Origin: Diorhabda sublineata
Lineage: Eukaryota > Arthropoda > Insecta > Coleoptera > Chrysomelidae
Length of the DNA stretch: 64,000 bases
Direction of reading: 5' to 3'
Assembly: GCF_026230105.1 (NCBI RefSeq)
Contig: NC_079476.1
Span: 31,176,559 to 31,240,558, forward strand
Positions 23,237 through 34,879 of this stretch are shown here, in pieces. A program made the translations under genes and the position numbers. Below the pieces are notes generated by a model. That model ran no database searches. It had not been told where the DNA came from and saw nothing but the letters and a program-made list of their open reading frames with translations. Positions within the stretch are counted from its first letter, which is position 1. The number at the start of each line of letters is the position of its first letter.

Positions 23237-24312
23237 GTATCGAAAAATTGGAGTATCGACCCATCATCAAGTACTTCTATTTAAAAGGGTTAAGAAGTAA
23301 ACAGATTTACGAGGATATGTAATCAATGTCCTTCGTATGCGACCGTGAAAAATTGGACTGCAAGCTTCAAAAGAGGTAAATTTTCTATTGAAGATGATAA
23401 CCGATCGGGAAGGCCAGTTTCTGTATCAGTCCTTGAAAATATCGTTGCAGTTCATGACATGATTTTATAGACCGTCGAATTGAGCTAAAACGGATATCTG
23501 AAGCACTGAAAATTTCATACAAAAGCGTTCATCATATAGTTCACGTCAATTTGGACATGAGAAAAATTGCTGTAAAATGGATCCCCAAATGTTTGAATGT
23601 TGACCAAAAGCGTGCAAGGGTAGAAGCACCGCATTCGATCTGTGCTCGATTTGAAAACGATGTAGAACCATAGATGTAGATCCATAGTAACCGAATTGTT
23701 ACTATGAATGAGACTTCGGTACATTTCTAGAAACAGCAACAATCGATAGAATGACGACACTCTGGTTCTCCAAGACCTAAGAAGTTTCGTGTCCAAAAAT
23801 CTGCTAGAAAAGTTCTCGCTTCAGTTTTTTGAGATTGCCATGGAGTAATCATGATTGATTTTTTAAATAAGGGTAGAATAATAGCTGTAGATTACTATTC
23901 GACATTACCGACCACTCTACGAGAAAAAATTAAAGAGAAAAGACGCGGAAAGCTACCCAAACATGTTTTGTTTCTGCATGACAACGCTTCTGTATACAAA
24001 TCTCATGTTGCCATGCAAAAATTCGTGAATTAGGGTTTGAATTACTAGAACACCCCCCTTATTCACCAGATTTGGCTCCGTCCGACTATCATCTCTTGCC
24101 TCAACAAAAAAAGTTTAACAGGTCGTAAATTTTCTACCAACGAGGAGGTAATGAAGCTGTGGATTGCAGAGCAAAAAGTTCTAGAGACGTTGCAGGTTCG
24201 CTGTAATAAATGTATCCAATTAAGAGGAGAATATGTTGAGTAATGAAATATTTTGATATTGAAATTTTGTTTGGTTCTATAGTAGGCTAAAAATTTTTCA
24301 ATATATCCTCGT
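23237..24312 (+). pseudogene. Mariner transposase, nearly full length, decayed
   Basis: This is a mariner element coding region about 1.0 kb long, close to the roughly 345-codon family length. In shifting frames it reads IEKLEYRPIIKYFYLKGLR (N-terminal helix-turn-helix), YATVKNWTASFKRGKFSIED and DDNRSGRPVSVSV. The linker IELKRISEALKISYKSVHHI and LDMRKIAVKWIPKCL follow. Then comes IVTMNETSVHF (first catalytic block, normally MDETWVHF), SGSPRPKKFRVQKSARKVLA and FLNKGRIIAVDYYSTLP. VLFLHDNASVYKSHVAM carries the second catalytic D. LLEHPPYSPDLAPSDYHL carries the D(34)D third aspartate. It ends with CNKCIQLRGEYVE and a stop at 24241. The first catalytic aspartate is asparagine here, and several stops interrupt the frame. 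A possible 3' terminal repeat core (caatatatcctcgta) ends near 24313; a matching left end was not found. Confidence 0.9.
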
Positions 24313-24314
24313 AT

Positions 24315-25475
24315 ATTCTAGGTATAGGTTCAAATAGGCTGAGAAGCCAAAACGACTCCCCAAACAATCTACCATCTAACACTTAATCTGAAGCGTAAAT
24401 TCGCCAATTAATTGTAATGGTTCGGTTGTTATTTCAACCCAAAATTGGAAAAATTGATAAAACAATTAATCATCGTAAATATTTGGACCCAGTGTACACT
24501 TAGTACAAAAATATTGAACGCACCGACACAACATACATACAGATATTCCTAGGAGAATACATGCACCTACTTTGGCGACATAAACATCAATGCGGAAATA
24601 TGAGTAACATATGACCCTTGGGGTTTATTTTGACCCGACGATAGTAGTTGATGGCTCTCATAACTTTCATTGGGGTATTCTTAACAGAACATAGCAGATA
24701 TAATTCACAATTCCACACATTTGATTTCAAAAAATCTTTTGTAGGACAGAGAAAGATTTTTTTAATATTTGATGTTGTGAGATTAAGGATATTAGATCAC
24801 ATACATGGATTGTATGGTTCAGAGATTAATATTTATATTATGTTATAATTGATACATAATGCAAATCAATAGATAAATACATAATTGGACAATACGTCAA
24901 GTGGTTACAAAGAATTGGTTATCAAACATTTGCACTTGTTATTTCAAGCATCAAGATATAATGAATGAATATAACAATTGATATTATCAAAAAGCAATCA
25001 ATAAAGTAAAATATGAATTTTCGCACATGGTCCCAGTGTTCTGAATCCAAATCTGTTTATGTAAATTATAACGAAAAGAGCTAATGACCATAATTCGTGA
25101 ATTAAGTTGGATTTGTAAAATAGATTGCGGTACCTAACGATGGCAATTATTTGGTAGATTAGACGCCAATATCTTCCCAGATTAAAAGGAAATAAGGTCC
25201 GCATAACTTTTATATAGACTTTCATTTCTTAAGCGCTTTTGAAAAAGTGATAATGAACAACAATACGTTTTATGATAAATTAAGAGAAAATTGTGATTCT
25301 TAATGAAATATTTGCTTCTATAAGAAAGAAACGATATAAATTTTGTGGTCACGTGTGTTGTGCTCACTTGATATATTTTTATGCCCTAGTTTCGAAAATA
25401 TTTCACGGTAACTAGACAAGACCTATGTCAGAAGACATTCGAAGCAAAAAAACGTATGAATGACAATGTCAAAAG
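24315..25475. other. Unassigned AT-rich stretch
   Basis: No gene recognised. Several open frames of 60-75 codons lack any recognisable motif. Confidence 0.35.
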
Positions 25476-25484
25476 AGCCCATTA

Positions 25485-25830
25485 CATGCAATTAAAATGG
25501 GAGGTCAAATAATACAACAGAGAATGAAATACAAGTACCTTGGAATTGACATAATAATGAGGTCGCGGAATGTCTTCAGAACGTAGTATGGTGGAACGCC
25601 TAAGACAAGAAACAAAGGCAAAGCGACAATCAGATCTATAATGGCCTTCACATTAGAAACAAGATCAAACACATCTGAAACAAAAGAACTCTTGGAGATT
25701 CCAAAACTATGGAACCAATATATGAGTCGAATGATATATGATAGACTGGTAAAAATAGCAAGGAATAAATCTCCAATGGGAACACGGAGTTAAGGTCGCC
25801 AACGGAAGAGCCAGGGTAAGTAAATATATC
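25485..25830 (+). pseudogene. LINE ORF2 C-terminal fragment with internal deletion
   Basis: The plus strand reads IKMGGQIIQQRMKYKYLGID (reverse transcriptase thumb, the K-Y-L-G-I block). After frameshifts it gives IRSIMAFTLETRSNTSETK, matching the R-P-x-(M/I)-T-Y-A-x-E-T-R-x-D-T block. Then come WNQYMSRMIYDRLVKIARNK and a serine/arginine-rich GRQRKSQG end, matching the terminal GRPRKRW region. About 45 residues between the ETR block and the W-N-Q-(H/Y) block are missing. Upstream domains are absent. It is followed at once by a piece of a different LINE. Confidence 0.7.
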
Positions 25831-25849
25831 GAAAAAGAAGCAAGCGTTG

Positions 25850-26060
25850 GATCTATTATAGAAGAAGTATGAAGAGGACATTCCAGGCTGTTCTTCGGAA
25901 ACTATTACCGTGTATAACAGTATATTGTCACTTGCATAAATATCTTGAAATATTGAAGATAAAATTAATTGCTAGTTATAGTTTCTGCGGAGAAGACACT
26001 AAAGCACCTGAACACATTTCCGCATGCGCCAAGACAGGAGGCACGGATTGACTGAAACTG
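25850..26060 (+). pseudogene. LINE C-terminal zinc-finger-like end (second element)
   Basis: The plus-strand frame from 25869 reads YCHLHKYLEILKIKLIASYS followed by FCGEDTKAPEHISACAK. This fits the post-RNase H end of Jockey/I-type LINE proteins (G-H-C-x-L-x-x-H-L, then C-x-x-C-G-E-x-x-E-T-x-E-H-I-x-x-x-C). The first cysteine of the C-x-x-C pair is serine or tyrosine here. It abuts the fragment at 25485-25830 but has a different protein end, so it is a separate insertion or a recombination joint. Confidence 0.55.
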
Positions 26061-26069
26061 GAAAAAATT

Positions 26070-29000
26070 CCCAAATTCATCAACGCATTGCGATTGAAAA
26101 ACGATGATGCCAGATGTGTTGCTATAAAAAAAGTATGTATGAAAAACATTTCAGCTGGTTCATCATTGGCTAAGTGATGGAAATAACGATAATCGCTATT
26201 ATAGTAAGCTCATACCCTAGAAGTTTCTCGATTAAAATTGGCGGGGGCGTCTTACCCCCAAAATTTGATTTATGTTACATTGCCTAAAACCAATAAAAAA
26301 ATCAGAAATCCACATATATACACTTTTGTTCTGTTTTCTGAGTAGTATCAGTTTTATTAACAAAAAGTAACCGTTTACATAACAATTTTTGGAAGCTGAA
26401 TGCTACTTAAAATAGTTGAGAATACATTATTAAAACAGTTGTTATTAGGATCATTTTACTCGACTGTTTTATTAAGGTGGTCAAAAACTTTTACAAAAGA
26501 ACAATTATATGAAACTAGTGTAACACCACAAGATAACTTTGTTCTACCTATTCTACACCAACTATAAAACTATTTTGTTCTCAGAGAAATTGATGAAACA
26601 TCTCGATGGATTCAAAATATGCAGAAAGAATAATAAGACCTATTGCATTTCTAGGAAAGATAATCATCCTCAGATCGGTCGATAGTGAGGTGATCATGAA
26701 GGCAACGCTAGTATTAAAAAACTTTGAGAAAACAAAGAATCTTATCTCAAAATCAAGTGCTCCTGTTTTATAAACTTGCAACACGATATACTGAGATCTA
26801 ATTGGGAGATTAATTAGGCAATTTAACTAATTGATTAATATGTTTAATACGTGATGAAAATCTTGATTACATTACATTACATTACATTACCTTGTTTTCA
26901 GAATTATTATGATTTTATAGTATTTCATTGTTGCAACCAGTTACACTATATATGAACCTCAGGACTAAAAATATCTGTGATTAAAAACTATTCAGGGTTC
27001 AGATTCAGTTGTTAACTAACTGTGAATCTACTAATACGCTTTTGTCAAATCAATCCAGAAGAGTAGATAATGAGCCTAAAATCAGTTTAAGGTGGATGCG
27101 ATTTTCAAAAATATTATTTCTGCAGAATGCAACAAATAAATAGAGTACTTCAATTGGTTAATTCTTGATTAGGAGAAAAATCTGTTTACTCAAGTCGCCA
27201 ATCTAATTTTCTATTTAAAATGAATGAATTTCTAACTGGAAATTAATTACGTACGACAAATTGGTAGAGTAATTTATATTGAATATTAAATTTTGATATT
27301 ACGGTATTACAAGAACCACATTTCCATTTTAATCAACTACTAAAAATATACATTTTACAATTACGTTCATATCCGCTTCTAGACCCAGATTTCACCGTAA
27401 CCTAATAAGATATAAATGATTTAATATGTTTAAGCGTTGAAATATACAGAAATGAAAAAAGATAATTTCCGAGCTAGGTAGCTTAGCCAAGAAGCACTGA
27501 AAATTTCATCGCGTTACTTCCATTTAACTCTAAAAATATTTTTTTAACTCTTACTTTTAGTGAAAGACGTGCCTATAAGTGGACGATCATACCTTTTCGG
27601 CAAAGATAAAAAATATCTTGTGTTATCTCTGTTATCATGACCTTAAAATGATCCTGCATCTACATACAGTCTCTGCACATGAGTTGCTTGGAAAGTAAAT
27701 GTATGGTATCAATAGAATATAAGGTTTATATTTTTTCGACGAAAATCCCACATATCCATAGTACTCAAACATTTATGGATTCAACAAGGGAGCTCTCCCC
27801 CTTTTACAGAATATATCAAAGACATATTTACCAGACACTCGACTGAATAAAATTCAGTGGCCAGTAATAATAAAGGCCAAAGCCCAGATTAAATTTTTTG
27901 TGAGCTTTTTTTGAGTCTACACCCAACACATCTTTGCATTATAAAGTTCAATGAGGCTACATATTCGGAAATTAAGAGTGAAGGACAACAATTTTTTTGA
28001 ATGAATTGAGAATGATTGTCTTATTGTGTTGCAGTTAAAAATTACTAATATGACCCAATACAATATAAAACTACGAGATTGTCAGCAACAATGCACAACA
28101 TCCAAATAATTTACGATCCAACAAGAACACCTGAAACCGCGAAGACCAAATGCGCAGCGGAAATATCATCAATTGAGAGTGATCTCAGTTTGTTGGAATT
28201 GTACGTGAGATTAACGTGTGTTGTAAAACCACATCCCTAGTTTTCCGTTCTCTCACATTGCTTGATAATCATATAGATAAAAGGATGAACGAAGATTAGA
28301 GAAACAAGAAGAGGATTTTATAGTAAATGTCTTTGAAGACGATGGAAATAGATAATACAAAGGATATATAATTTCTAAAAATTACTAGATACAAAACAGT
28401 GGAAAATCCTAGAACTTATTTTGATTATTTGAGGGGATAAAATTGTGAAAAGACTTTAATATTATGAAGGATTGGAAGCAATAGCTTTCTATCTAATTTA
28501 TTTGTTATTCGTTGAAGTTAATGGAAGACAAATTAAACTATAAAAAAGATGCAATCGAGATAACAATGTAAATCAAATATTATACAGTACTCCAAATAGT
28601 ACAGTCAACAATGGCTATCATTCGTCGCTGTAGAGAAAAGGAAAACTAGAATATAATAAAATTTTCAAAACTGAACTCACTAATCAAGACGAAATTTAGA
28701 CGCTAATATAAAAGTAATTTCAAAGTACAACTTGACAATCTCATAAATAAATATGGAAAAGTTCGAAAATTTCACATCAGCGAAACACATAATTGAATAA
28801 GTGGCTGTCATTTTTTCACAAAGTTGGTCTTTGATGAATAAACGATCTTTGTCCCTTACTTGATCGAATCCAAATTTGAAGTAGTTAGTTTTCATACCTC
28901 TAGATAGCCTATAATGCGCTAGAAGGAGGGCGAATCATTCTTGGGTTTGCTGAAAAAATGTTTCAAATTGGCAGCGTTGATAACCACATAGTATTGTTGC

Positions 29001-29495
29001 TGCGAGGTTCATAACATGTTTGCATTGTTGTTTACTCATTTCCTATAATGAATATATGGGCTAGTGTTTTATAAATAGTGAATAACCGTAAACGTGCTGT
29101 TCAGTTCGCGGAATGAGTGACAAGAAGCGTAAAATTATGAAAGAAAATCATACAAAGGCAATCACGAAAAGGGTGATGTCGTTCCTGAAAAGGTTCCACC
29201 TTCAAATCTTCGAGGTTGTTAAGCGGCTTGTGAGAATGATGCATTTCTTTTAGTCTTGCGTAAGTACATAGTTTATTCCGTCATGTTTACGGTTTGACGT
29301 ACAATGAACAGTCTTTTTTACTCCATAAATCCTCCACGGAAAAGGCGTGCCGGTAAATCAGATTCCAGCTCCTTTTGATTAATCCTCGAATAAGAAATCT
29401 GTGTCGTAAAACGCTGTGTAATACGTTTGTCATTACACCAAGGCTAATTCAAAGTTTATATACATATACATATTATAATTCCAAAGATTCATGTG
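26070..29495. other. Long unassigned AT-rich stretch
   Basis: About 3.4 kb with no recognised gene or element, apart from a pentanucleotide repeat at 26866. The minus-strand frame 28680-28895 starts MKTNYFKFGFDQVRDKDRLF and is not recognised. A short plus-strand frame starting at 29112 (MSDKKRKIMKENHTKAITKR) is lysine-rich and also unrecognised. Confidence 0.35.
26866..26890. repeat. (ATTAC)5 microsatellite
   Basis: Five perfect tandem copies of ATTAC. Confidence 0.95.
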
Positions 29496-29499
29496 GCAT

Positions 29500-30160
29500 T
29501 ACGAGGTCTGGCTATTAAATAACGAGACAGGGCGTCTAGATGGCGCCCTAGACGGGTGGGTTAAAGAACGAGTAGTGCGTTGAGTATCTAGATAACTTGC
29601 ACGTCCCAAAACACGAAGGTGTTTTTTCCCCTGCCGAAAACCATGTGTGACGAAAAACAGAAGCAACTTATCAATCTCGAATCTCAATCAATTAAATTGA
29701 AATAACTCCGACTGAGTGCTATAAATTGTTGCAAGAGGCCTATGGGGACAATTATCTATCTGTGAGCGTGTTTTTGAGTGGTGTAAGCTTTTGAGTGAGC
29801 GCCGAGAGAGCGAATCAAAATTGAATTGTTTTTTTCGACATTCACGGTATCGTAATGATTGAATGGGTTCCAGAGGGCCAGACTTACTATTTGTCAGTTT
29901 TGGTAATACTGCGAGAGCGAGATAGTAAGAAACCGCTCGATTTTGCATCAAAACAACGCATCTGCCCATAACGCGCTTTCTGTGAAGCAGTATTTGGCCA
30001 GTAAGCCCACTCTAGTGTTCCAACACCCGCCGTACCAGATTTGGCACCATGCAATTTTTTTGTATCCGAAGATAAAATCTGCTTTGAAGGGAAGCATTCT
30101 AATGTAGAATAATTGTTATAATGAAACCTTTTTTCGTAATCAGTCTCGTTATTTAATATG
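29500..30160 (+). mobile_element. Internally deleted mariner with inverted terminal repeats
   Basis: The ends share a perfect 16-base inverted repeat: tattaaataacgagac at 29513-29528 and its reverse complement at 30143-30158. On the left the repeat appears to extend outward to about 29501 (acgaggtctggc); the right outer end has diverged. Inside, coding starts at the ATG of 29643 and reads TPTECYKLLQEAYGDNYLS (mariner N-terminus). It then jumps to FFDIHGIVMIEWVPEGQT, VKQYLASKPTLVFQHPPY and PKIKSALKGKH near the right end. The linker, the second half of the DNA-binding domain and the first catalytic block (normally CDETW) are gone. HQNNASAHNA replaces the usual HQDNAPAHNA block, so the second catalytic aspartate is asparagine. 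At about 660 bases against about 1.3 kb for a full element, this is a non-autonomous derivative. Confidence 0.88.
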
Positions 30161-30319
30161 CGAAATTTAAAAAAAGTTGACACAGTGTGTGATGATATGA
30201 TGAATATGAAATTACCCACGTTACGGAGTCTGTTCTCAATACTAAAGAGTTGTTCAGCTGTAGAAGAAATTGCTGACACTACAAACTATCAAAAAACTAT
30301 TGCTTTTCTTAAGCATTTC

Positions 30320-30690
30320 AGTGTTTGATTTTAGACGATGTAGAAGATAATGGCCATTTTATTGTTGTGTTTCTGAGGGATGGAAAAAACTATATGTCAA
30401 GAAGTGTACTTCGTCGTATATATGCAAATCTACGGCCTAAGAATATGCAGAGGATTATTTGTTGGATGCCATACCATCAGCGCTGTACCGAGAGTTGTTG
30501 CAAATACCTGAAACTGGAAAATCCCCAGGAATATATAGCTAAGGCGTTCTTCGGCAATCATGATGGTGAAAAGCGGAGCTGATTAGATCTTTCTCTGAAA
30601 AGACAAGGAGGTTGGCGTTCTTCCGACGTACCAGAAGGATATATAGGAGAATAATACAAGTTCCACTATATTTCATCAGGAAAATAGAAA
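30320..30690 (+). pseudogene. Tyrosine recombinase (Crypton-like), C-terminal catalytic fragment
   Basis: This is a second catalytic-domain remnant of the recombinase type seen at 13.9 kb. The plus strand reads LILDDVEDNGHFIVVFLRD, then KNYMSRS and, further on, LRPKNMQ. It closes with LKRQGGWRSSDVPEGYIGE, where the family has LKRHGGWKSxxVAEGYIED. The nucleophile tyrosine is present, but the histidine of HGGW is glutamine and the HxxR block is not readable (EYIAKAFFGNHDGEKRS with a stop). A Ser/Thr-rich tail (SAPSASTSLVPKNQ) follows in a shifted frame, as in the 13.9-kb copy. The GACR block with the first arginine is missing upstream, where the mariner derivative ends 160 bases away. Confidence 0.65.
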
Positions 30691-30699
30691 CATCTGCGC

Positions 30700-32070
30700 C
30701 ATCTGCTTCAACATCTTTAGTTCCAAAGAATCAAATACCTAATATAATAAATAATTGAGTTGTCTAAAAAATATTTATTCATTTCTATTGTTGATAGTAT
30801 TAATAGCTGTACAATCAATAGTTTGAATCAACTGATGATTGTTTAACATGTGATATATTAGGTTGCATTTTCATAAAGGTTTTGTTTTTCTGTTACATGT
30901 AAATGTAAACACTCAAAAACGAGTGAATATTTTAGAAAGAGATACTGTAAATGCTGGTTTTTCACTATAGAAAATGCATGACAAACAATGCAGAGAAATT
31001 AATGTTGTCTACCGTAACTGATTATAAAATGAGTAATTGGTTTCCGTAGTTGAAATTTCATAGTTAAAAACTTGCCCAGTACCCGCCGGTATTTCACTAA
31101 AAATTCAACTGATAGATATCGGCATGGAAACTCACGAAACATCAAAAAATTGAAATTATTTGAATTATTTATTTTTATTATTATTATTATTATTATTGCA
31201 TTATTTGAAAAAATGGATGGGTTGCGATCTCTTATTAAAACGAAATGAAATGGAGTTTTTTATGGCCAAGAGATGGCACTAAAAAATGGATAAAATGTGA
31301 GAATGTTACACAATAAAAGATTGCAAAGCCCGCATTAACAAACTTGTGTGGTGGGATTAGAAAGCACTATAAAATTCTGAAACATGATCATACGTTGAAT
31401 TCAATATTATACTGTTAACAATTGACCAGATTACCGCAGGAAATTGAAAAACTCCCAGAACTGATCAATAAAGTAAGAGAATCCATGCGAACTATTGTAT
31501 TCATGTGAAGCATGATGTACTGTACACCTGGAGAAAGTTGTTGAAAGCTTATATAAATTTATTGTGACAAACTGCCTTGTGTCGGTTGGTGAGTTATGGT
31601 CATTTCTGACCTCCACTCCGATCCGATGTAATATTTTGGGTAAAAACCATTTTAAATTATGTTTTTGATTCGTATTCAATATATACACCACTGAATATAG
31701 TTTAACCTCCAATTCTGATGCATCATAACTAAATGTTTCGAGTTACTACCTTGCTGTCAATTTTTATTCGTGCGAGTGGATTCTCTAGATATGGCGATCA
31801 AAACAAGTGGGGTTATACCGATCATGATCAGCATTACAAATTTTGATATGCTGAATTTTCATTACAGATGCCAAAAAATAGCAAAAGAAAAACAAATAAG
31901 AGAAATTAGTAAATGCCTTAATATATATAGAAAATGGAAATTCAATTCTCTCTGCAAATAAAGAGTATCTCATTCACCACTCTATACGATAGACAAACAA
32001 AGGGTATTAAAAAAGGACTAAAATTGGGTAAAAAAATCCTTTCTGCAAAGATTATGAGAACGCTATATCC
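30700..32070. other. Unassigned stretch with a (TTA)n run
   Basis: No gene recognised. A (TTA)n microsatellite lies at 31175-31197. Open frames at 31770-31973 on both strands carry no recognisable motif; the region just before 32080 could hold the lost N-terminus of the pogo transposase. Confidence 0.35.
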
Positions 32071-32079
32071 AAGTCATGT

Positions 32080-33165
32080 TCGATTTATTTCATGGTTTAT
32101 CACTACAGGAGGTGTGACGGCTCGCATACAAATTTGCAGATTCGAATAGCACAATTTATGCAGAATACGAAAACTTGCAGAGTTAGATTGTTCTTATAAT
32201 TTTTTCAAGAGAAATATAACAGTGTGTGTGAGAAAAGCAGAAACGTTCAGCCTCAATCGTGCCACAGGGCTCAACGGGCAGGAAGTGGAATTATGCTATG
32301 ACAACTTGCAATTTTTGATGTCCAAATTCTAATGTAATCCTAGTAACATCGATGTTGTTGTGGATGAAACAGGCATATTGACTGTTCAATCTCCAGGAAT
32401 AGTTGTCGCATCAAAAGGAAAAAAACGAATTGGATCTGTTACTATTTGCGAACGGGAAAAAACAGAAACAGTTGTACGTGCGATAAGCGCTATAGGAACT
32501 TATATTCCTCCTATCAAACCGAATGTATTCACGGATGGGAATTTCTTAGCTCCAGATTCTTACAATGAAAACAGTAATATTGTTATGCCCGTTGTAGAAA
32601 ATATGTGAGCACCGAAACATGCTCCTAATGCTGTTCAGCTCAAATTGACTCATGCCACTAATGTTTCGCATCGAAATACTGACAATAATTCTATTTCGGT
32701 CGAGTTGACCTTCTTGTTCCCATCCTGACTCTGATCATCTGAAAGTCCGCTACCTTGTAGATCAACTTCTTCAGCAGCATTCAACCAAAGAAAAAACTTA
32801 GATGAAATACAATTCCGCGTATTTTTGTCTAGTAAAAAACAAGAGTACACCTAACAGCACTCAGAAAGACCCCTTCAAACAAATTTTAGAAGAGAGAGCA
32901 GAAAGGAGAAGGCAAATCAAATTGAATGCTAGAAACCAAAAAAATAAAACACTGAAAGGTAAAAGTAGCTAAAAGTTAGGCGAAATAAAAGTCATAATGA
33001 CTCAGACTATGACCAAACCTTATGCGATGTCGACGAATTGGACGATATAGAAGATAGTGGAATGGACAATGATGTTTGTTTGATTTGCAAAGAATTCGGA
33101 GGGAGTGCAGAAATCTCATAGAAGATGCAGAGATTGTGCTAGTTGGGTCTTATATAGAGGGCTGT
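32080..33165 (+). pseudogene. Pogo/Tigger-type transposase, decayed
   Basis: This is a pogo-superfamily DDE transposase remnant. The CENP-B-like DNA-binding region reads DLFHGLSLQEV-RLAYKFAD (32080) and then FKRNITVCVRKAETFSLNRA (32200). The catalytic core begins VVVDETGILTVQSPGIVVAS with KGKKRIGSVTICERE (32355-32460), carrying the first catalytic aspartate, then VVRAISAIGTYIPPIKP. After about 32610 the frame is lost. The block with the second catalytic aspartate (usually LDNHxSH) and the following HTTHxLQPLD region cannot be found. The C-terminus reappears at 33010-33165 as DIEDSGMDNDVCLICKEFGG and RCRDCASWV, a cysteine pair arrangement typical of insect pogo proteins. The central region therefore appears deleted or scrambled. 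No terminal repeats or TA duplication were identified. Confidence 0.82.
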
Positions 33166-33169
33166 CTCC

Positions 33170-34705
33170 CTGAAAAAATAACCAATTAAAAAGTTTTCAG
33201 TTCCTCAATTATTTCAAAGAATAAGATACTTATTTATTTTGATATCTATAATGTTTTTCAATGTATTTTTTAAGATTTTATATTGTTACATAATTTGTTC
33301 GTAAATAAATGCATTCATGCATCATTGCTTGTCAAAATGAGTACCTTTGGAACATCATATCACTCAACCTTGATTGTCTTCAGTCCGAAAGGTGATCGGT
33401 ATCAGCTGCTGCGTGAGGAAGTACCGATCAGGAAGATTTTTTGTTTTCATTCTCATGATATCCACAATCTCTGAATAAAGGAGCTGAAGTTGGGATGTTC
33501 CAAAATATACATGTACAACTTCCGCATCACAAATATAACACCTAATTTTTTTAATTTATTTTCGTTTTAAGTTAGGTGATCGCTAAATTCCCATTCTCTT
33601 CTAGGTGGCGACAACGCAACAAATAAACAATAAAACTGTATAAAAAATATAGTTTTCAAATGTGTCAATGCGAAATTTTAATTATTTAAAGGCAAATATT
33701 ATTGGGATATTATTCTGATTCCAAGTTCCTTCACGTAGAATATATTTTCTTGTTTATTTGAAAGACAGAACTAATAAACTAGAACAAACCTCTATCAAAC
33801 TCTGTTTCCAAAGTGATACGTGATTTTGTTTTTACAGGAATATAGCGTGAGTTTTTTCTTATGCTAATCTGTTCTATTATCCAGTTCCTCATTATTATAC
33901 ATTTTCATTTCTGTTTTTCTCTCTCCCGGAATTTCACTCAAGTCAGTTGAGAGCTGAATCTAAGTAGGGTGCCGTTGAAGTTATTATCTATTTTGAAGCT
34001 GAAAATAGGTGAAATATTGCAGACACCTGTGCAGTTACTTATTTATTTGAATTCTGTTTGCTAATTTTAAATATTGCGTTTCAATGTTAATGATTGAAAT
34101 TTTCTCTCCATTTTAATTCGGACCTGTCCGTATTCCTGTTTCCGATAGTATTTTAAGATAACCTCACATAAATAACAGAGGAATTACAAAATACTTGAGA
34201 AAAATATCTAAATACAGATAAAATTGCACAAAACGCTTGATTAAAATACTCGGGGGTAAAACTGGATTGAAAGGTTAAAAGGAAAAGACGGATATTGCCA
34301 CGGATGTTAGTACAACGTTAAAATAAATACGTCCACAATGTTTCGCAATTGGTGTGTGACTTCAAAGGGAAATAAATTATACATACCTTTGTAAAAGCTG
34401 ATACAACACTACGACATAACTTTTGTGATATAGTTATATATATGTACGTATTGAAATTAATAAATTATGTTTTTACAACAACATATATCATGGGATATAT
34501 TTTCCAGAAGTATGACATTAAAATATTTATACATGAGTCGAGCAGTTTTTCATTTTTATTATAGAAAGATGAACGTACAAGGATGTTCATTGTTGGAAAT
34601 ATCCAAGGAAACGGTTGTAACAGAAAATATGTATAAAATTTTTAAAGCGCAATTATCGTTGAAACTACAGCTTTTGAAATATGATAATAATAATAAGAAA
34701 ATTAT
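33170..34705. other. Unassigned AT-rich stretch
   Basis: No gene recognised. The open frame at 34467-34715 ends in the microsatellite and is not recognised. Confidence 0.35.
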
Positions 34706-34710
34706 AATAA

Positions 34711-34776
<66 letters not shown>
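34711..34776. repeat. (AAT)n microsatellite
   Basis: About 22 uninterrupted copies of AAT, directly followed by coding-like LINE sequence on the plus strand. The repeat is on the 5' side of that fragment, so it is not the fragment's 3' tail. Confidence 0.95.
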
Positions 34777-34777
<1 letters not shown>

Positions 34778-34865
34778 TTATTAAGCATCCCACCACTCAA
34801 TCTGACAAATACAGAAAGTGCCAACAAACATCAGAGACCATTCAACATATAATTTTTGCAATCAA
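34777..34865 (+). pseudogene. R4/Dong-like LINE C-terminal fragment (piece A)
   Basis: Immediately after the microsatellite the frame reads VIKHPTTQSDKYRKCQQTSE and then TIQHIIFA. This matches the C-terminal segment of insect R4/Dong-like LINE proteins (DxCRxCxxxxETIQHIxxxC). The first C-x-x-C cysteine is tyrosine here and the last cysteine is missing (frame ends). It is a short isolated piece. Confidence 0.6.
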
Positions 34866-34879
34866 TACCTGTTTTAACG

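Noticed and set aside
26866..26890. Tandem repeat as a CRISPR-like array
   Set aside because: Five-base units without spacers; an ordinary eukaryotic microsatellite.
29112..29240. Short lysine-rich frame after an ATG, with a neighbouring frame reading GDVVPEKVPPSNLRGC
   Set aside because: It faintly resembles a cysteine-containing transposon protein, but the match is too short and broken to support.
29887..30279. 130-codon minus-strand open frame
   Set aside because: Mostly antisense to the mariner derivative, whose plus-strand reading has clear family motifs and terminal repeats.
34711..34776. (AAT)n run as the 3' tail of a LINE
   Set aside because: It lies on the 5' side of the plus-strand LINE piece, so it cannot be that piece's tail; a target site is more likely.
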